Made by a program: the position numbers and the translations under genes. This document shows, in pieces, positions 1-13,019 of a stretch of 64,000 nucleotides of DNA. Origin of the DNA: Eremophila alpestris peregrina. Its lineage: Eukaryota > Chordata > Aves > Passeriformes > Alaudidae. The notes under the pieces are model-generated. The model was given only the letters and a program-made list of their open reading frames with translations. It was not told the origin of the DNA and made no database searches. The stretch's first letter is position 1. Every line of letters starts with the position of its first letter. The stretch lies in NCBI GenBank assembly GCA_009792885.1, contig WMCF01000080.1, forward strand, positions 2,364,501 through 2,428,500, read 5' to 3'.

Positions 1-1554
1 TGGTGTGAACACCTGTAATATGCTGACAACCTAATGCATGAAAGTGATAGGTAGGAAATTACACAACGAAAATATTTAGGGCTTTGTCTGTTTTTGAAGA
101 CTTCATGTCTTACCTGTGTAGAATCCAGCTCTAAGAAACAAATCAAGGGCAATTTCAAAGAGACTTAGCTGCATGAAAAGGACAGGTGTATGTGTTGAAA
201 GTATTGAAAAGAAACTACTTTTCATGTCATTTTGTGAGAATTGTATATACCTGTATTTTCCCTCTATTGCTCTCATACTGTATTATTCAGCTCTGGGTTT
301 TGCATAGGGGAAGTCTTCCTGTTTGTTTACATTGCATTTGTTGATAGTTTGAATTGCAACTGTATGCCTTTTGGAGTTCTCTTCTTCCCTATGCCCACAG
401 AGTTGGATTTTTAACACCAGTAAGAGTCAATTGACTATGAATAACAATGTCTACTAAGGTTTATTTCATTCTGAAACATAGTTACTTGTGAACTGGGGAG
501 CATTTTCTTATTAACTTTATGTAAACAACAGAAAATTAAGATGACAGTTTTGTTCAGATTCTGGCTGAGTAAGTATTATTGACCTCTCACCAAAAGGATA
601 TCACAAGCAATTGTTATTTTAAATCCTATTCAGACAATCTTTTATACCCTCACTGTTATTTTCCTGAGTTGCAGTTTCATAATCCATTGCCCCTTTCAAC
701 ATCTGGAGTATATAGTACAGATGTCTTGTGCCTATTTCTCAGTTTTCCTACACAGCTTAAATTCACAGTTACACGTGACACATGAAGTTCCTCCTTTGTA
801 ATTCAGCTTTTCACAATACTTATATGACTGACATGAGTAAACTGCCTTTGCAAAATATTTCTGAGTATAATAATACTTAACAAATAAAGCACAAAATCAA
901 CAGTACTAAATGTAATGTACATTACTTTCAATTAACTTTTCTTTAGAATTCCCTAGAAATTCCACCCATCATCAGTGAAAATATATATCTTGTATAAATC
1001 CGTATGATTCTGAGCATAAACAGACCTCCTTCATTTTAAACTCTTATACATCAATCCTATTTTTTTATAACTTTCTCTTTTTCTATCAATCTTAGTGAAT
1101 GGCTGCTAGACTACAACACTAAGGCAGTATCCTTTCTGCTATCGAATTCTTCTTAGGGGTCAGTTTGTGAGACTCATATTCTCACAAGCAGTTTAGTCAA
1201 TCAAGCCCTCAAGTGCAAAATTGTCCCCCACATCTTTCATAAACAGAATCTTTTAAGAATGCTTGCTTTCACTGTTTATTTATTTTCATCTTTATTTTTT
1301 CTGTGTCCTTTACTGTACTGTTCACAAATTTTGCGTCAGATCTACTCAAAGTCCTCTTGTGAAGATCATCCTCTGAAACTATGCCTTTGATCATAATCAT
1401 CTCATTTAATACCCTTCTATTGCCCTTAATGTCAACTATGAGCAGTTTAATGTATTTCCATTACTCCCAACCCATTCCTCTCCCACCATCTCAATATGGA
1501 CATGTCCAGTCCCACCTGTACAAAAGCACTTGCTTTTAATGAACAATACCAAAT
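1..1554. other. AT-rich non-coding stretch
   Basis: I see no supported gene or repeat here. The open frames on both strands are short and lack protein-like composition or flanking splice signals. The sequence is ordinary AT-rich unique DNA, intronic or intergenic. Confidence 0.6.
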
Positions 1555-2275
1555 CACTAGGACCAGGGAGTGTACACTCAAGAGCTTTAAAGGAATTCAA
1601 GGATGAAATAGACAACCTACCAACTGCAACACTCAATCTCTCATTCAAAGCTCTGCTGGTGTCATAGACATGGTGGGCAGCATGAAAAAAAAATTTTTAG
1701 AGAAGTCATAAGAAATATCTTGGGAATTACACACAGAAAGTCTGATATGCATAGCAGATAGATCAACAGCAGTTAATCCAAAGAATATTTATAAGCTACT
1801 TGACAAAATATGAAGTATAGAAGAAGAATCAAGACATCTTCTGTACAGGGAAATAATGTCTCAATCTATTACAGTTTCTTAAAAGAAGCACTGAGCACAA
1901 GGAAAAGACCAACTGGTATTCAAAAGATATTTTAAAAAAAACCCTGAGAGATATCTGATAAAGAAGCTAGGAGACCCTTGACGTAAAAAAAATCCTGTAT
2001 ATACATAATAAGATATAATAACAGATAAAATAAAAGGTAGAAAAGACAAAATAGAATGTAGCTTACTAGTGAAATCCCACAGAAGTCTATATTGCTCAGC
2101 ATATTTGCAAGGGATCTGGAAAAGACAGGAATTGTACATGATTTCCAGGCTGCACAGATAAGGACTGCTTGTTAAGAGATGAATGAAAATATGAGTGATG
2201 GGGTAAAATGGCAAATGAAATTCCGTGCACATAAATGTAAAGCAGTGGTTAGAGGAAAAAAGGGCCAAATTTTGT
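1555..2275 (+). mobile_element. Ancient, heavily degraded CR1-like LINE fragment (ORF2 reverse-transcriptase region)
   Basis: Several short blocks follow one another in the order expected for the reverse-transcriptase part of an old amniote CR1. Near 1565-1650 is a block resembling the 'vhsRVLKELKdEi' coding region. Near 1850-1880 there is a 'tgtctcaatctattacag' block. Near 2070-2135 there is a block like the segment coding for 'GSiLgPvLFnifinDLEk'. Near 2200-2255 'aaaatggcaaatgaaatt' and 'cataaatgtaaag' match the segment downstream of the catalytic motif. Stops and indels occur throughout, so it is non-functional. The 235-codon open frame on the opposite strand (1879-2586) overlaps this fossil and is not a gene. 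The family call rests on remembered consensus pattern and the divergence is high. Confidence 0.6.
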
Positions 2276-3139
2276 GAAACAGGATGGGAATTAGAGTGTT
2301 TATTGCTGACAACTAAAGTCTTGAATTTATAAATTCTGCTTTCTGCAAATGTTGACACAATATTTAGTAGCCATTTAAAGGGCATCTTGAATGCTGAGTC
2401 AGTAATTAACGAATGCATGCAGAAGAAAAGGAAAACATCTTTATGCTTCTCTATAAATTTTTGTTGTACTAGTAATTGAGTGTTGTCCATAGTTTTACTT
2501 TCCCCATGTTGAGGTAGAACTGTAAAGTGGTACAGAAAAGCAAGACAAAGAAAGTTTACATAAAATGTTTTTTGTGCAAGAACCATTCAGCTGTGGAAGA
2601 CAACTGCAATATCTGGAAGGGCCTGATAGGGAATGTCTTCTCCAGTATCAGAATGAGGCACAATGATACTAGTATGTTCAAATATAATTTGAGGAGGTAT
2701 TTAATCCAGTGGCTAAGCTGTGAAAGCAGTACCAATGTTCAAATGTTGGACATGTTCAGACTATAACTAAGCAAGTTCAGGGGGAAAAAAGGCATGCACA
2801 GATAGGATCTCTCTTGGAAAATTCTTTCTCAGAATCTGTGAGAGTATTTGTAGTAAGATGATACTGTGTATTTGCTTTGTACTTATAGTCACCTTTATAA
2901 ACAGGAAAGACAGTGCAGTGAACTCAGTATGGTCATTCCTGCATTACTAAGTGTACAGAAAAGTCCTTTTTCCATCCTTGTATTCCTTGCTCTGGGGAGG
3001 ACATGCCCATGAACATTGATAAGATCATCTCAGGCTCTTTCTGTGAATCCATGCTGTTCCACAAGCCCTACAAAAGCATGTGACAGACAAGCAGACAGCT
3101 TATGTGCCGACCTTTGCCAATTAAGATGACCTGCTTCTT
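2276..3139. other. Unique non-coding stretch
   Basis: This lies between two old repeats. It may include unrecognisable continuation of the CR1 fossil. No gene, splice-site pair or simple repeat is supported. Confidence 0.5.
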
Positions 3140-3270
3140 TCACTGCTTGTCTCTCTAGTCTTATGCTTAGATTGTGAGCCTTTTTAAGTAGCAGCAATTT
3201 TTGATCTGTGTTTGGGCAGCACCAAGCAACAAGGGACCCTGGTTTCTGACAGGGCATTCACTCTAAAGGT
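3140..3270 (+). repeat. Old amniote interspersed repeat, 3'-end type
   Basis: The block 'cttagattgtgagc', a degraded GCAGGGAC-like region, 'ctgtgtttgggcagcacc' and 'gggaccctggtttctgaca' follows the order of a repeat tail common in turtle, crocodile and (more decayed) bird genomes. In that family the consensus reads roughly 'agattgtaagctctttgggg', then 'tgtacagcacctagcaca', then 'ggtcctggtccatgac'. I cannot assign a library name. It is an ancient insertion with no coding capacity. Confidence 0.45.
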
Positions 3271-6200
3271 ATAAAAATTTTGGCAATTAATGTGAAGAGA
3301 GATATCAGAAATTGATTTTTATACATGTAAAACAGTTTCATTTGGGACTTGCAACTGTGTTACATTAGCAGTTTCAAAACGAGTAAGATTCATTTAATTG
3401 AGAAAGAGAAGAATCTGAGCAGCTTTCTTCATGATCAACACTCATAGCAAAATAGAACGTACTTAAAAATTCTATGACAAAAAAGGCACTGAATCTTTCT
3501 TCAATTGGAGAGTTTTATGTATCTTAACTCTTTGACAGCTTTGGATGCACTAAATATTACCAGAAAGAGACTTGAATACAAAGAACTGAAAATCAAATTT
3601 TCATTGAATGCTGTTCCTGAACCAAAGCTGCCATGGTTGTTTTTATTTTCCTTGCTCCATTAAGTCCAAAATCATCTAAATAAAAGTTGAGAATGTAGCT
3701 TCAGCAAAACTCCAAGCCATTCACACAGACTTTTACTGAAACAGAGAGACTGCTGTTATGTTTCACTACAAGTTGTCATTGTGTACAATTCTGAGCTATC
3801 ATGATTTGGATTTTGTTCATACACATATTTTGTTGTGTTTATGTGGCACCCTGAAGGGTACCTAATGGAATAAAATATACCAAAAAGCCTGGGTCACTTT
3901 CAATAAAAATTAGGTTATTAGGGTGAAAGATTGCTTTAACAATGACCAAACATTTATTCAGCTTCCAATTACTCATTTCAGAACTTGCTGTATGCAGAAG
4001 AATAGCAGGGAAAAATGCTACTCTAGATGTTACTTCTTTCAGATTCTATTAAAACTGTAATAGCCTTCTTCCATTATACATTTTCCTGTATATTTCAATC
4101 AACATGTCACTTTAGCTGTTGCTCCTGAAGTGCACTTAATATTTTCATTAAAATCAATAAAGCTGGGAAATGACAAGGGTGCAGGTGGATGCAAGCAATT
4201 AAACTTCTTCTATATGTATTGTTAACTAGCAGTCAGAGAAAGAAGCTTCATTCAACACCTGTCCTTTTCCTTTTAAATGACAGCTAACAGAAATCCACTT
4301 AGCCAGCTTTTGTCTGCTTATTTTGCTGACAGATGATGTGAAGAAGTAGGCAGTTATAGGGCCAGTAATTCAGAATTAATTTTCCCTTCAAAAGATGATG
4401 TGGACAACTGAGTGCAGTAATGGTACCTGCTCAGAACTCAGGGGGTAAACAAGATAATTTGAGATGATGGGACAGAAATAAAAGCTCTTTAAAGGTTTGC
4501 TCCTCACATAGCTCTCAAAGGCACATTCACCAGCATTTTTTATTTGCCTCAAATCAAAGCCAGAAGAGTTAATCATTGAAGCATTAGCCTGATGTACTTT
4601 TGTATGTGGTAGGATTGTAAAGGAAGCAAATAAAATGAGAGATGGAGGGTTGTAACCCACCCCAATATTAAAAATGTGTGATGGTTAAATATAGGGTATA
4701 AGTCACATGACAATTTTTTATCAATTATAATTTCAGAACATACTGCAAATTAAAGGAAGCTGCCAGCTGGGCACAGGCAGTAAAGGAAAGCAATCATACC
4801 TTTATTCATCCATTAACAATGTTTTTTTATCCTGTCACCTCTGTGGCACTGTCCAGAGTGGGCCTCATTACTAGGACAAAGAAACAATGTGCAAACCACC
4901 TCTGCCTACAGACTCGTTCCCTAGGTGTGCATGGGTTGAAGTAGAAACGGGAAGCTGCAGTTCTACATCCACTATGCCAGATCTGCCATTAAGGTTACGG
5001 CATATGCACAAAGAACAACAGCAGAATCTAAAAGCTTTCCAGAAAATTGAATACTAGGGTATATTTGCCTGGATATGTCCTCTCTTTGTTCTGTAAGTAC
5101 ATGTGCAGGATGAATTTTGAGACATAACTACCAAAAAAAAAAAAAAAAACCACCCAAAACAAAAAAAAAAAACCTTTCTCAGCAATTTTAGTTAGCACAG
5201 CAGGAGCTAATTTTGAGATCTTACTTTTTAAAGACCTTCAAAGCAGCATAGGTATCTCTGTATTCCTACAGCCATACAAACTTGAAACTGGATATATATA
5301 TTGATCTCTGGCTCTGGATGATTGATCTCTCTCTAACACCTGGATGAAGTTCTAGAGGGAGCTAATGGGACTCTGGACGGGAGAGATGTCAGATCTGGCC
5401 ATATTTGGAGTCTGATGTCTTATAAGCTTTCTTTCATTTCTCTCTGACTACTTGCTACTGTGTAACCTAATCTCATTATTATTAGGTGATTGTTTCTGTC
5501 CTCTCACATTTTACTCTGCCCTCTAAAAGCTGCAGCCTACAAATATATGGAGGTATTTCAGACCTACGTTGTATTTGCTGTAACTGCACTCTGTAAGGGC
5601 CCAAGTGAGGGAAGGGACTGATCTTAAATATAGTCCAGATTCAGTCATGTTCACCTAATACATGAGGGATTTCTGGGACTCACACTCTTGTACCAAAATA
5701 CTAAAGAGCAGCTGAGGCTCAGGCACAGGCTCCTCACAAAGCACTGCTGCTTTTTCAGGGAAAACTACCTGCTCTTCAGATTTTCAGCAAAGTCTAGTGT
5801 TAGTGAATCGCCAGAGCTGGAAAGTTTGCAGATGTAAGGGCTGGATAAAGCTCATGCCCACATTTCTCTCTCTCGTGCCTCTCTTCCTATGCAGTCTGAA
5901 GCTTGAGTGTGCCTAAGTGGGCAGTCAGTGGGCACCAGCCATGGATTCCTGGAATTGCAGAAGGGCTGACCCTCATAAGCCAGGCAGAGCAGTGGTCTTT
6001 TGCAGTTGCAATCTTAAGTCCATACACGCATTCCTCTTGTGCATTGGGTAGCATCTCCTGGTCTGTGCTCTGTGACAACATAGCACTCAGGGAGGTGTCA
6101 TTCACCCAACTCCATTACCACCATAATTTACAACAGGGGCTGTACAAACCACTGCCTCTCATCCTGTGAATCAGATCACACCAGACATGAGATATGTGCT

Positions 6201-6909
6201 GAAGTGTTTCTCTCTTCTTCTTTTTCCAATCATGGTACTCTCTTTGGTTATGTCAGATTTTGAATTAGGACCCAGTCCTTCAAAGATTGGTAGAATGCTC
6301 ACTGTAAAGCTTTTAGGAGACTGTCCAAAGAGCTGTAGAAGCACATAATTTTAAATGTGTACGTATATATGTGCAGGATCAGAACCTTAATTTGCAAATT
6401 CCTGTTTGTACATCTAATGATACATTTGAGGAAAACTTCAGTACATTTCTGAGAGCCAATAAAATAATAATCTTATAACCAAATTTAGCTGAATAAATAC
6501 TATTCCTTTTCATGTTTTCTCCTAGAAAAATATGTTTTACACATTATTACTTGAAATATATCTTGTGAATTAGTTCCAGAGGGTAGAATACTTACTGTAT
6601 GTGATGGCCTATGTGGTCTCCAGCTACAGTAGCCCATATAAGACACATTCATTCATCATTCATATCAGGTTTATTTCAGATTTACATTAGATCTGAACCT
6701 GGCCCAGGTGTGTATATGAGGATCAGGTGATATGGCATTGCTGTATTAATGACCTGGTCTTTTCAAATAGCAGGCTAACTACTTCAGAAAAAATCTGTAC
6801 ATCCTCACAACAAATTAAATCTGTTCCTGTCATGTTCATCTCTGAGATGTTGATCTTAAAAGCAGTCAAGATTATTCTGCAAAATTGACATATTTTATTA
6901 AATCTCATC
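3271..6909. other. AT-rich unique stretch
   Basis: About 3.6 kb with no supported gene. It holds an A-rich simple repeat near 5133-5172, listed separately. Overlapping open frames on both strands near 5887-6169 do not look protein-like. Confidence 0.5.
5133..5172. repeat. A-rich simple repeat
   Basis: A run of 17 A, then a short C-containing interruption, then a second A run of about 12. There is no recognisable retroposon upstream, so this is probably a simple low-complexity tract rather than a SINE tail. Confidence 0.85.
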
Positions 6910-9640
6910 TTCATAGTGTCATAGAATTGTCTGGTTCGAAAGGTCCTTAAAGACCATGGAGTTCTAAACCCCCCTGCCATAAATGATGACACAAGTAACA
7001 GGATCAGGTTTCTAAGAGTCCTATCCAACCTGGCCTCCTCACAGGGACAGGGCATCCACAGCTTCTCTGAGCAACCTGTGTCTGTGCCTCACAACCCTCA
7101 TAGCAAAGAATTTCTTCCTAATATATAACCTAAACCTACTGTTTTTCAGCATGAAGCCATCGCACCTTGTCCTGTCACTACATGCTCCTGTAAAGAATCT
7201 CTCTCCTTTTTTCCTGTGGTCTTTCCTTCAGGGACTGGAAGTCCACAATTAGGTTGCCCCAAAACCTTATCTTGTCCAGATTGAATAATCCAAATTCTCT
7301 CAACTTTTCCTCACAGGAGAGCTGTTCCATCCCTCTGATCATCCTCATGGGCCTCCTCTGGACTCTTTCCAAGAGGTTCGTGTCCTTTCTGTGCTAGGGA
7401 CCCCAGAGCTGGATGGTGGGTCTCAGCAGAGCAGAGCAGGGGGGCAGAATCTCTTCCCTCCCCTGCTGCCCACGCTGCTTTGGATGCAGCTCAGGACACG
7501 TTCAGCTTTCTGGGCTGGGAGTGCTCATGGCTGGATCATGTTCAACCTCTCCTCCACCAGCACCCCCAAGTCTTTCTCCCCAGGGCTGCTCTGACCTGCT
7601 CATCCCACAGACTGTGTTGGTACCGGGAGTTGCCCTGACCCATGTGCAGCACCTTGCACTTGGTCTTGTTAAATCTCATGAGATTCCCATGGATCCACTT
7701 CTCTAGTTTGATCAAGTCCCTCTGGATGGCATCTTGTCCCTCAGGTGTGGCAACTGCACCTCTCAGCTGGGTGCCACCGGCAAATTTTCTGAGGGTGCAC
7801 CTGATCTTTTTGTGTCATTAATGAAGATATTTAGTAACAATGGTCCTACTAGTATGAACCCCTAAGGCACACCATTTGTCACTGATATCCATCAGTACTC
7901 TGTTGACCACAATCCTCTAGATGCAATCATTCAGCCACTTCATTCTTCCCCTAACAGTCTACCCATTAAATCCATCTCTTTCCAGTTTAAAGAGAAGAAT
8001 GTTCTGGAGGACTATGTTTTAACACAGAAGCCACAGAAGTCCATATAAATGACACATGCAGCTCTTTCCTTGTCCAATGAGGTAGTCAATGCATCATGTA
8101 AAGCCAAGGGGTTGGTTAGCCAGAATTTGGCAAGTTTGGTAAAGCTGTGATGGCTGTTTCAATCAACTCTCTGTCCTCCCTGTACCTAAGCACAGCTTTT
8201 AGGAGGATCTGTTCCATGATCTTAGGTACAGAGGGGAGGCTGATAGGTCAGTAGTACACCCAGGGTCCACATTTCTACCATATATAAAGATGGGTACAAG
8301 TTTCCCTTTTTCCATCCATCCAGGACCTCATGACTGCTATGATCTTTCAAATATCATGGAGGTCAGCTTGGGAGCTACATCAGCAAAACTGCTCAGGACT
8401 CTGGGATACATTTCATCAGGTTCCACAGACTTACATATGTTCATTTTCCACAGATGGTCATTAACCTGATATTGACTTACAGTGCAAAGCACCTTTCCCC
8501 CACCAGTTCCTATGCTGAATGGGAGTTCATCCTTTGGAGAGCTGCAGGAAGAGAACTTGCCATTGAGGGCTGAGGAAAAGAGAATATTGAGTACCTCAGT
8601 CTTTTCCTCATCCATAGTTACTTGTTCTGCAGCACTGTATACTGAAGGGAGGGGGCAGGGGAGTGGGGGGGGGGGGAAGAGTACAGTTTCTTTCACATAT
8701 TTTCAGTAAAGTAAAACTTCTTACCTCATACTTCTCTTGACCCATCTCCCTCAGTACTGTGAACTCCTCCAAAGCAGGATCATTGCAGCCTGGGCTCCCT
8801 CCAAACCTAATGTATTCATTATGTGTGTTTATGTTGGCAAGCATCAGGTCAGTATTGAGTCCCCTCTGGTAGGGCTGTCTATTACCTGGGCTGGGAAGTT
8901 ATCCTCGATGAATTCCAACAGTCTCCTGGATCTCCTACAGCTGTCTATGCTGTTTTCCCAGCAGAGGTCAGAGCGGTCAAAGTCCCTCAGCAGGACAAGG
9001 GCCAGTGAGAGTGCTGCCTCTTGCAGCTGGAGCCAGCAGGCTTCACCAACAGGCTCGCTTGCTCAGGGAGCTGTAGTAGACAACTCCCACAAGGTTCCCT
9101 TTGTTGCCTCAGTCTCTGATTCTTGCCCACAGGGCTTTGACCTGCCCATGGTTCTTCTTCAGAGGCTTCTCTTCACACTCAGCCCATCTAATGATGCAGG
9201 GGGAAAACCCTCCATGTCCCCTTCTGCCCTGCAACCATCAATTGTCACATTCCAGCCACGGGACTCATCCACCAAGTTTCGGCCATGGCTAAAAGGTTTT
9301 GACTTTCTAGCAGCAGAGTGGCTTCCAGCTCTTGCTTACTGCCCGTCCTGTGTGCATTGGTGTAAGGGCACCCCACCCAGTCTGTTGGTTGTGCTATCTT
9401 CCTAGAAGCACATCCCTTAACTCCTTTCAGATATTTCCCTGGTGTTTTCCTGTTGGCTTCTGTTACCTCATGAGCTCCTGGGTCATCTCAGTGTGGGTGT
9501 GCTCCCATGTGGCCAGTAGAGTGCAGCCACCAGCCAAACTCCCTGACAGCACCCTGTTCTTCTAAGTTTGTCAGGGACAAGCCTGATACTGTCCTTTCCT
9601 CCATCACGTCTAGTTTTAAGCTCTTGCTGTCTGGAAACCT
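6910..9640 (-). mobile_element. CR1 LINE, long 5'-truncated copy (ORF2 and 3' UTR)
   Basis: Read on the minus strand, the element runs from about 9640 to its 3' end at 6910. The 3' end shows the standard avian CR1 tail ('aggtccttaaagaccatgga' on plus). The minus strand encodes recognisable ORF2 fragments: near 8640-8560 'TMDEEKTEVLNILFSSALNG' and near 8420-8340 'DEMYPRVLSSFADVAPKL', both of the linker that precedes the reverse transcriptase. Sequence at 8900-9400 matches the CR1 endonuclease part, for example the complement of 'gtgcattggtgtaagggcac'. Frameshifts and stops break every domain. A G-rich tract sits inside at about 8641-8676. The plus-strand open frames here, including one of 222 codons at 8737-9405, are antisense shadows. 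The 5' limit is uncertain by about 100 bases. Confidence 0.9.
8641..8676 (+). repeat. G-rich tract inside CR1
   Basis: Several G runs (GGG, GGGGG, GGGG and about 12 G) lie within 36 bases on the plus strand. They interrupt the CR1 homology and may form a G-quadruplex. Confidence 0.7.
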
Positions 9641-10718
9641 TCATCTTGTGGCATTGTACAGTTTTGCTATTCTATGTTTCTGGAGAGAAGTCTACATGTA
9701 TAGATTGTTAACATGACCCAAAAGTAAATTTGGACTTCCTCAGTATCAGAACTTTACCAATTATTCGTTTTTAAAGTACTACTAAAACATAAGTCCATTA
9801 ATTGTTTGTTTAGCATCGTAGTCACAAGGCTGGCTTCCTAAAAATGGCTAAATGGAGAGAATTATTAAGCACAGAGCTGTAGTCTGACACTGGACCTTAA
9901 TTATACCTTTAGAGACAGAAAGAGTCAAATGTAAAAAGTAATAGAATTGAACAGTTGACCCAGTGATAATCAAAACAAAAAAAGTACTTTTTCACTTGTG
10001 TATGACAGTGTAAGAGACTGGTTGGTAGAAGAGTGGGCAGTAAAAAGATACATTCTTAAAAACATAAGTGGATGTATGAAGTTCTTTTTAGATATGCAAG
10101 ACATTTTCTCATAATTCATCTCTTATGACTTCTAGACAAATCTGTTGGTTTCATGTACTTGAGGTTTTCCAGTTTCAGTTCAGGGCTGGCTTCTCCACAA
10201 AAGTGCTTTTTGCAACAAAACCTAGTACATACCTTTAAACAAAACAACAGCATACCGTCCCCCTTTTCTTGTTTTGAGTGGCCTTTTCTGTTGTTAGTGA
10301 CCAGCAAATCTATTCCCTCCTTATATGTGCCCTGCAGCACTGAGAATTTTCAATAAATTTGCCCCAGTCCATGTTTACCCTCGTTCTGCAGCACGGAGTT
10401 CCCAACACAGAAACATCCCTCTGTTCTGAATGTACTCTGTGGACAGAATTGGAAAGGTACTTTTAGTTGCAGATGAAAAACATGAGCCATGACACATAAT
10501 AGACATTTGGTTCTTGTTCTTCTTAAGCTTGTTACAAAAATAAATTTTTAATATATTTTTCCACTCCTTTGTTATTTTTAATTGTAGCTGTAGGTTAAGC
10601 CACAAAATCTACTCAATTTTAATTTGAATTCTTGTTTTAACTATTCTGTGTTCAAGATTCAGGAGACTGTTATTATTTGTCTCTGTAAAGATTTCTGCTA
10701 ATGAAATGGAGGGGCTTT

Positions 10719-10762
10719 TTGTAATCTGAAATGTTTGAAATATTTGTAATCTGAAATGTTTG
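10719..10762. repeat. Short direct repeat, 25-bp spacing
   Basis: The 19-mer beginning TTGTAATCTGAAATG occurs at 10719-10737 and again, identical, at 10744-10762. A local tandem duplication explains it. Confidence 0.85.
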
Positions 10763-11007
10763 TTCTATATTTTACTTCTTTAAATTCAAGGGTGGAAAAT
10801 AATCTTTCTTCTAGTCTGAATGATGAAAAGTTCTATTCTGAATAAGAGAGTATCTAATGTGGTTAATGAACATGATTAGAGCTAATTCTCAAGAGTCTGA
10901 CAAATCATATTAAGCAAAATTAACTTTATGGCTTGCTACTGACTCTGGTTGCTAAATATAACTGTGGAAACCAAATAGCTATTTTATTTCAAAGTGATAT
11001 TATATAC

Positions 11008-11029
11008 ATATATATATATATATATATAT
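11008..11029. repeat. (TA)n microsatellite
   Basis: Eleven uninterrupted TA dinucleotides, preceded by a TATATAC motif. It lies in AT-rich unique sequence. Confidence 0.9.
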
Positions 11030-13019
11030 GGATGTTTTTGCTAGCTACTCTTCTACACAGGTTCTGGTTTACTCTTACAATATGTACTTTTTTGTGCAGA
11101 AAATGGTACCTGACAAAAGGAAATGACCGGAGATAGTGACTTGGGAGGTTCAAGCTGAGAATCAGGAAAAAAATTCCTCTTACAGGGTAGCAGAGCACCA
11201 GTAGGAGGCTAGGGAATCTCAGAGGCTCTTTGCATTCAATCAGAAAACACTGTGACTGCCCAGGTTTAGTGATGGTGAGAATTTGACAGGATATTTGGGG
11301 CTGAAGACATTGTAGATGTTTTATAAGCAGCATCTCTGTGATTCTGGAGGGAAAATGTTGTAATGATGAAAAGCAGACAATTAGCTAGCATTACATTTTA
11401 CTGTTATTTTTCTTTTCCTCTTTAAAATACTAATTGGAATGAACTACAATTGGAACTGAAAATAAATATTAAAAAAAAATTAGATAAGAGGAACTGCCAC
11501 AATTATCACAATTATAATACCCCTTAATGTGTAAAGGAATAAAAACATTTACCAGATTGTAGGATTAAGGGCTGTGAGCAAGAATAAAAAAGAAGAGTTG
11601 GTATAAAGTAGCTGAAGCTACAAGAAAATACATTTTTAAAAGATATAATAAAACATATGCAGACTAGAGTTTCTGGCTTATAGGTAAAACCATTGCTGTT
11701 TTTGGTTAAAATAGTGATCTCCAGTGAATAATAATACTACTTAATGGTCCCTTCTCAACCCAGAAGGCAATTACTTCTTTCTCACAGTAATCGTCAACAA
11801 GAATTATATGTGCATATATATATTCCTATTTATAGATCAGAATTAATTTGAAACAGTAGAACTAATCACACAGTTATGGAAAATGTAGATCTAAACAAAT
11901 GATGGACACAAATAGCAAAAATGCATAATATTGCCAGTGATAGCTTTCCTGAAAGAGGAAAATCCCACTATGACTACTCTTTTCTTCATGCTTAAAAGAC
12001 AAGGAAAACGCAAAAAGCACCTCAGTTGTCTGTCCAGATGCCCTTTCCTTTCCCCTTGTAAAAAATTGCCGTATAGTAGCAGTACTGCAAAATTACTTCA
12101 TCATCCATAACATCTTGAAAAGTTGACAGGAGGCCTTTTTGAAAGTCTTCTCTAATGTTTTAAAGTGCTTTAGCAGCTCTCTTCTCCATCTTTATTTTAC
12201 AGCACTCACATTCCGTCTCATCAGTCTGTTTTCTCATTTGTGGAACAAAGTCAGACTGATCCTATGGGTACCATTTCAGACATGAAAATCTGAGGCACCT
12301 AGCTCTATAAGCCCAGTCCATTGCTCTACTTTCCTTGTCAGGATCAAAATTTCCCTCTTCTTTAAGCTCTGAGGAGTTTTAACGTGTCATAGGTGTAAAA
12401 TTAAGAAATTTTTTTTTATTTTCTCTGGAAATCTCACAATAGAATAGATCAAACATTCATTTTTGGGGTTGAGAGAGGTGCTCAGCAAAAGTAAGATTCA
12501 TTATCAGTTTGTCAGCAAAAGTCAATGCATCAAGAAGAGATGGGGGGAAAGCAAAAACACACAATAGATACACAATAGATAATTTTTCTTCTAAGTGAAA
12601 TGACATTCTGTTCATAAGAAAAAAAAAAAATCTAGGCAGTACTGAACATTCATCAGAATACCTTATGAATATCCAGGCTGCCCAAGTGGGTGTGAAAGAA
12701 GCTAGGCCTCCAAAACAGCCCACTCACTCTCTTAAAGATTTGGCAAAGTAGCAGAGATAATAGCTATTCAAATCAAATCCCACTTGCATTGCATCCATGA
12801 CACAATTCGATGTATTGGAGGTGGCTTTTTTAAACCTGTCCAAAGACATCAAAGTCAATGAGAAAAGTTTCTGTAGGTACATTGGTGACAAAATGAAGAC
12901 CAGGGAAAATGTGAACTCTGCAGAAGGAAACAAGAGATGTGGTAACCTGGGATATGAGGAAAGCTGAGGTATCCACAAGTGTTATGCTTTGGTCTTCATA
13001 GCAAGTGTTCTAGCCACAC

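Larger units (their letters stand above)
9641..13019. other. AT-rich unique stretch
   Basis: No supported gene. It contains a 19-base direct repeat near 10719-10762 and a TA microsatellite at 11008-11029, both listed separately. The small minus-strand open frames at 12457-12978 have no splice or start context that I would trust. Confidence 0.5.

Noticed and set aside
1879..2586. 235-codon open frame on the minus strand
   Set aside because: It runs antisense over the ancient CR1-like fossil, is rich in Phe/Leu/Ser as expected for antisense of A-rich DNA, and has no recognisable domain.
5133..5172. SINE or processed-pseudogene poly-A tail
   Set aside because: No retroposon body or target duplication was found next to the A-rich tract.
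8737..9405. 222-codon open frame on the plus strand
   Set aside because: It lies entirely antisense to the CR1 ORF2 endonuclease region of the 6910-9640 element.
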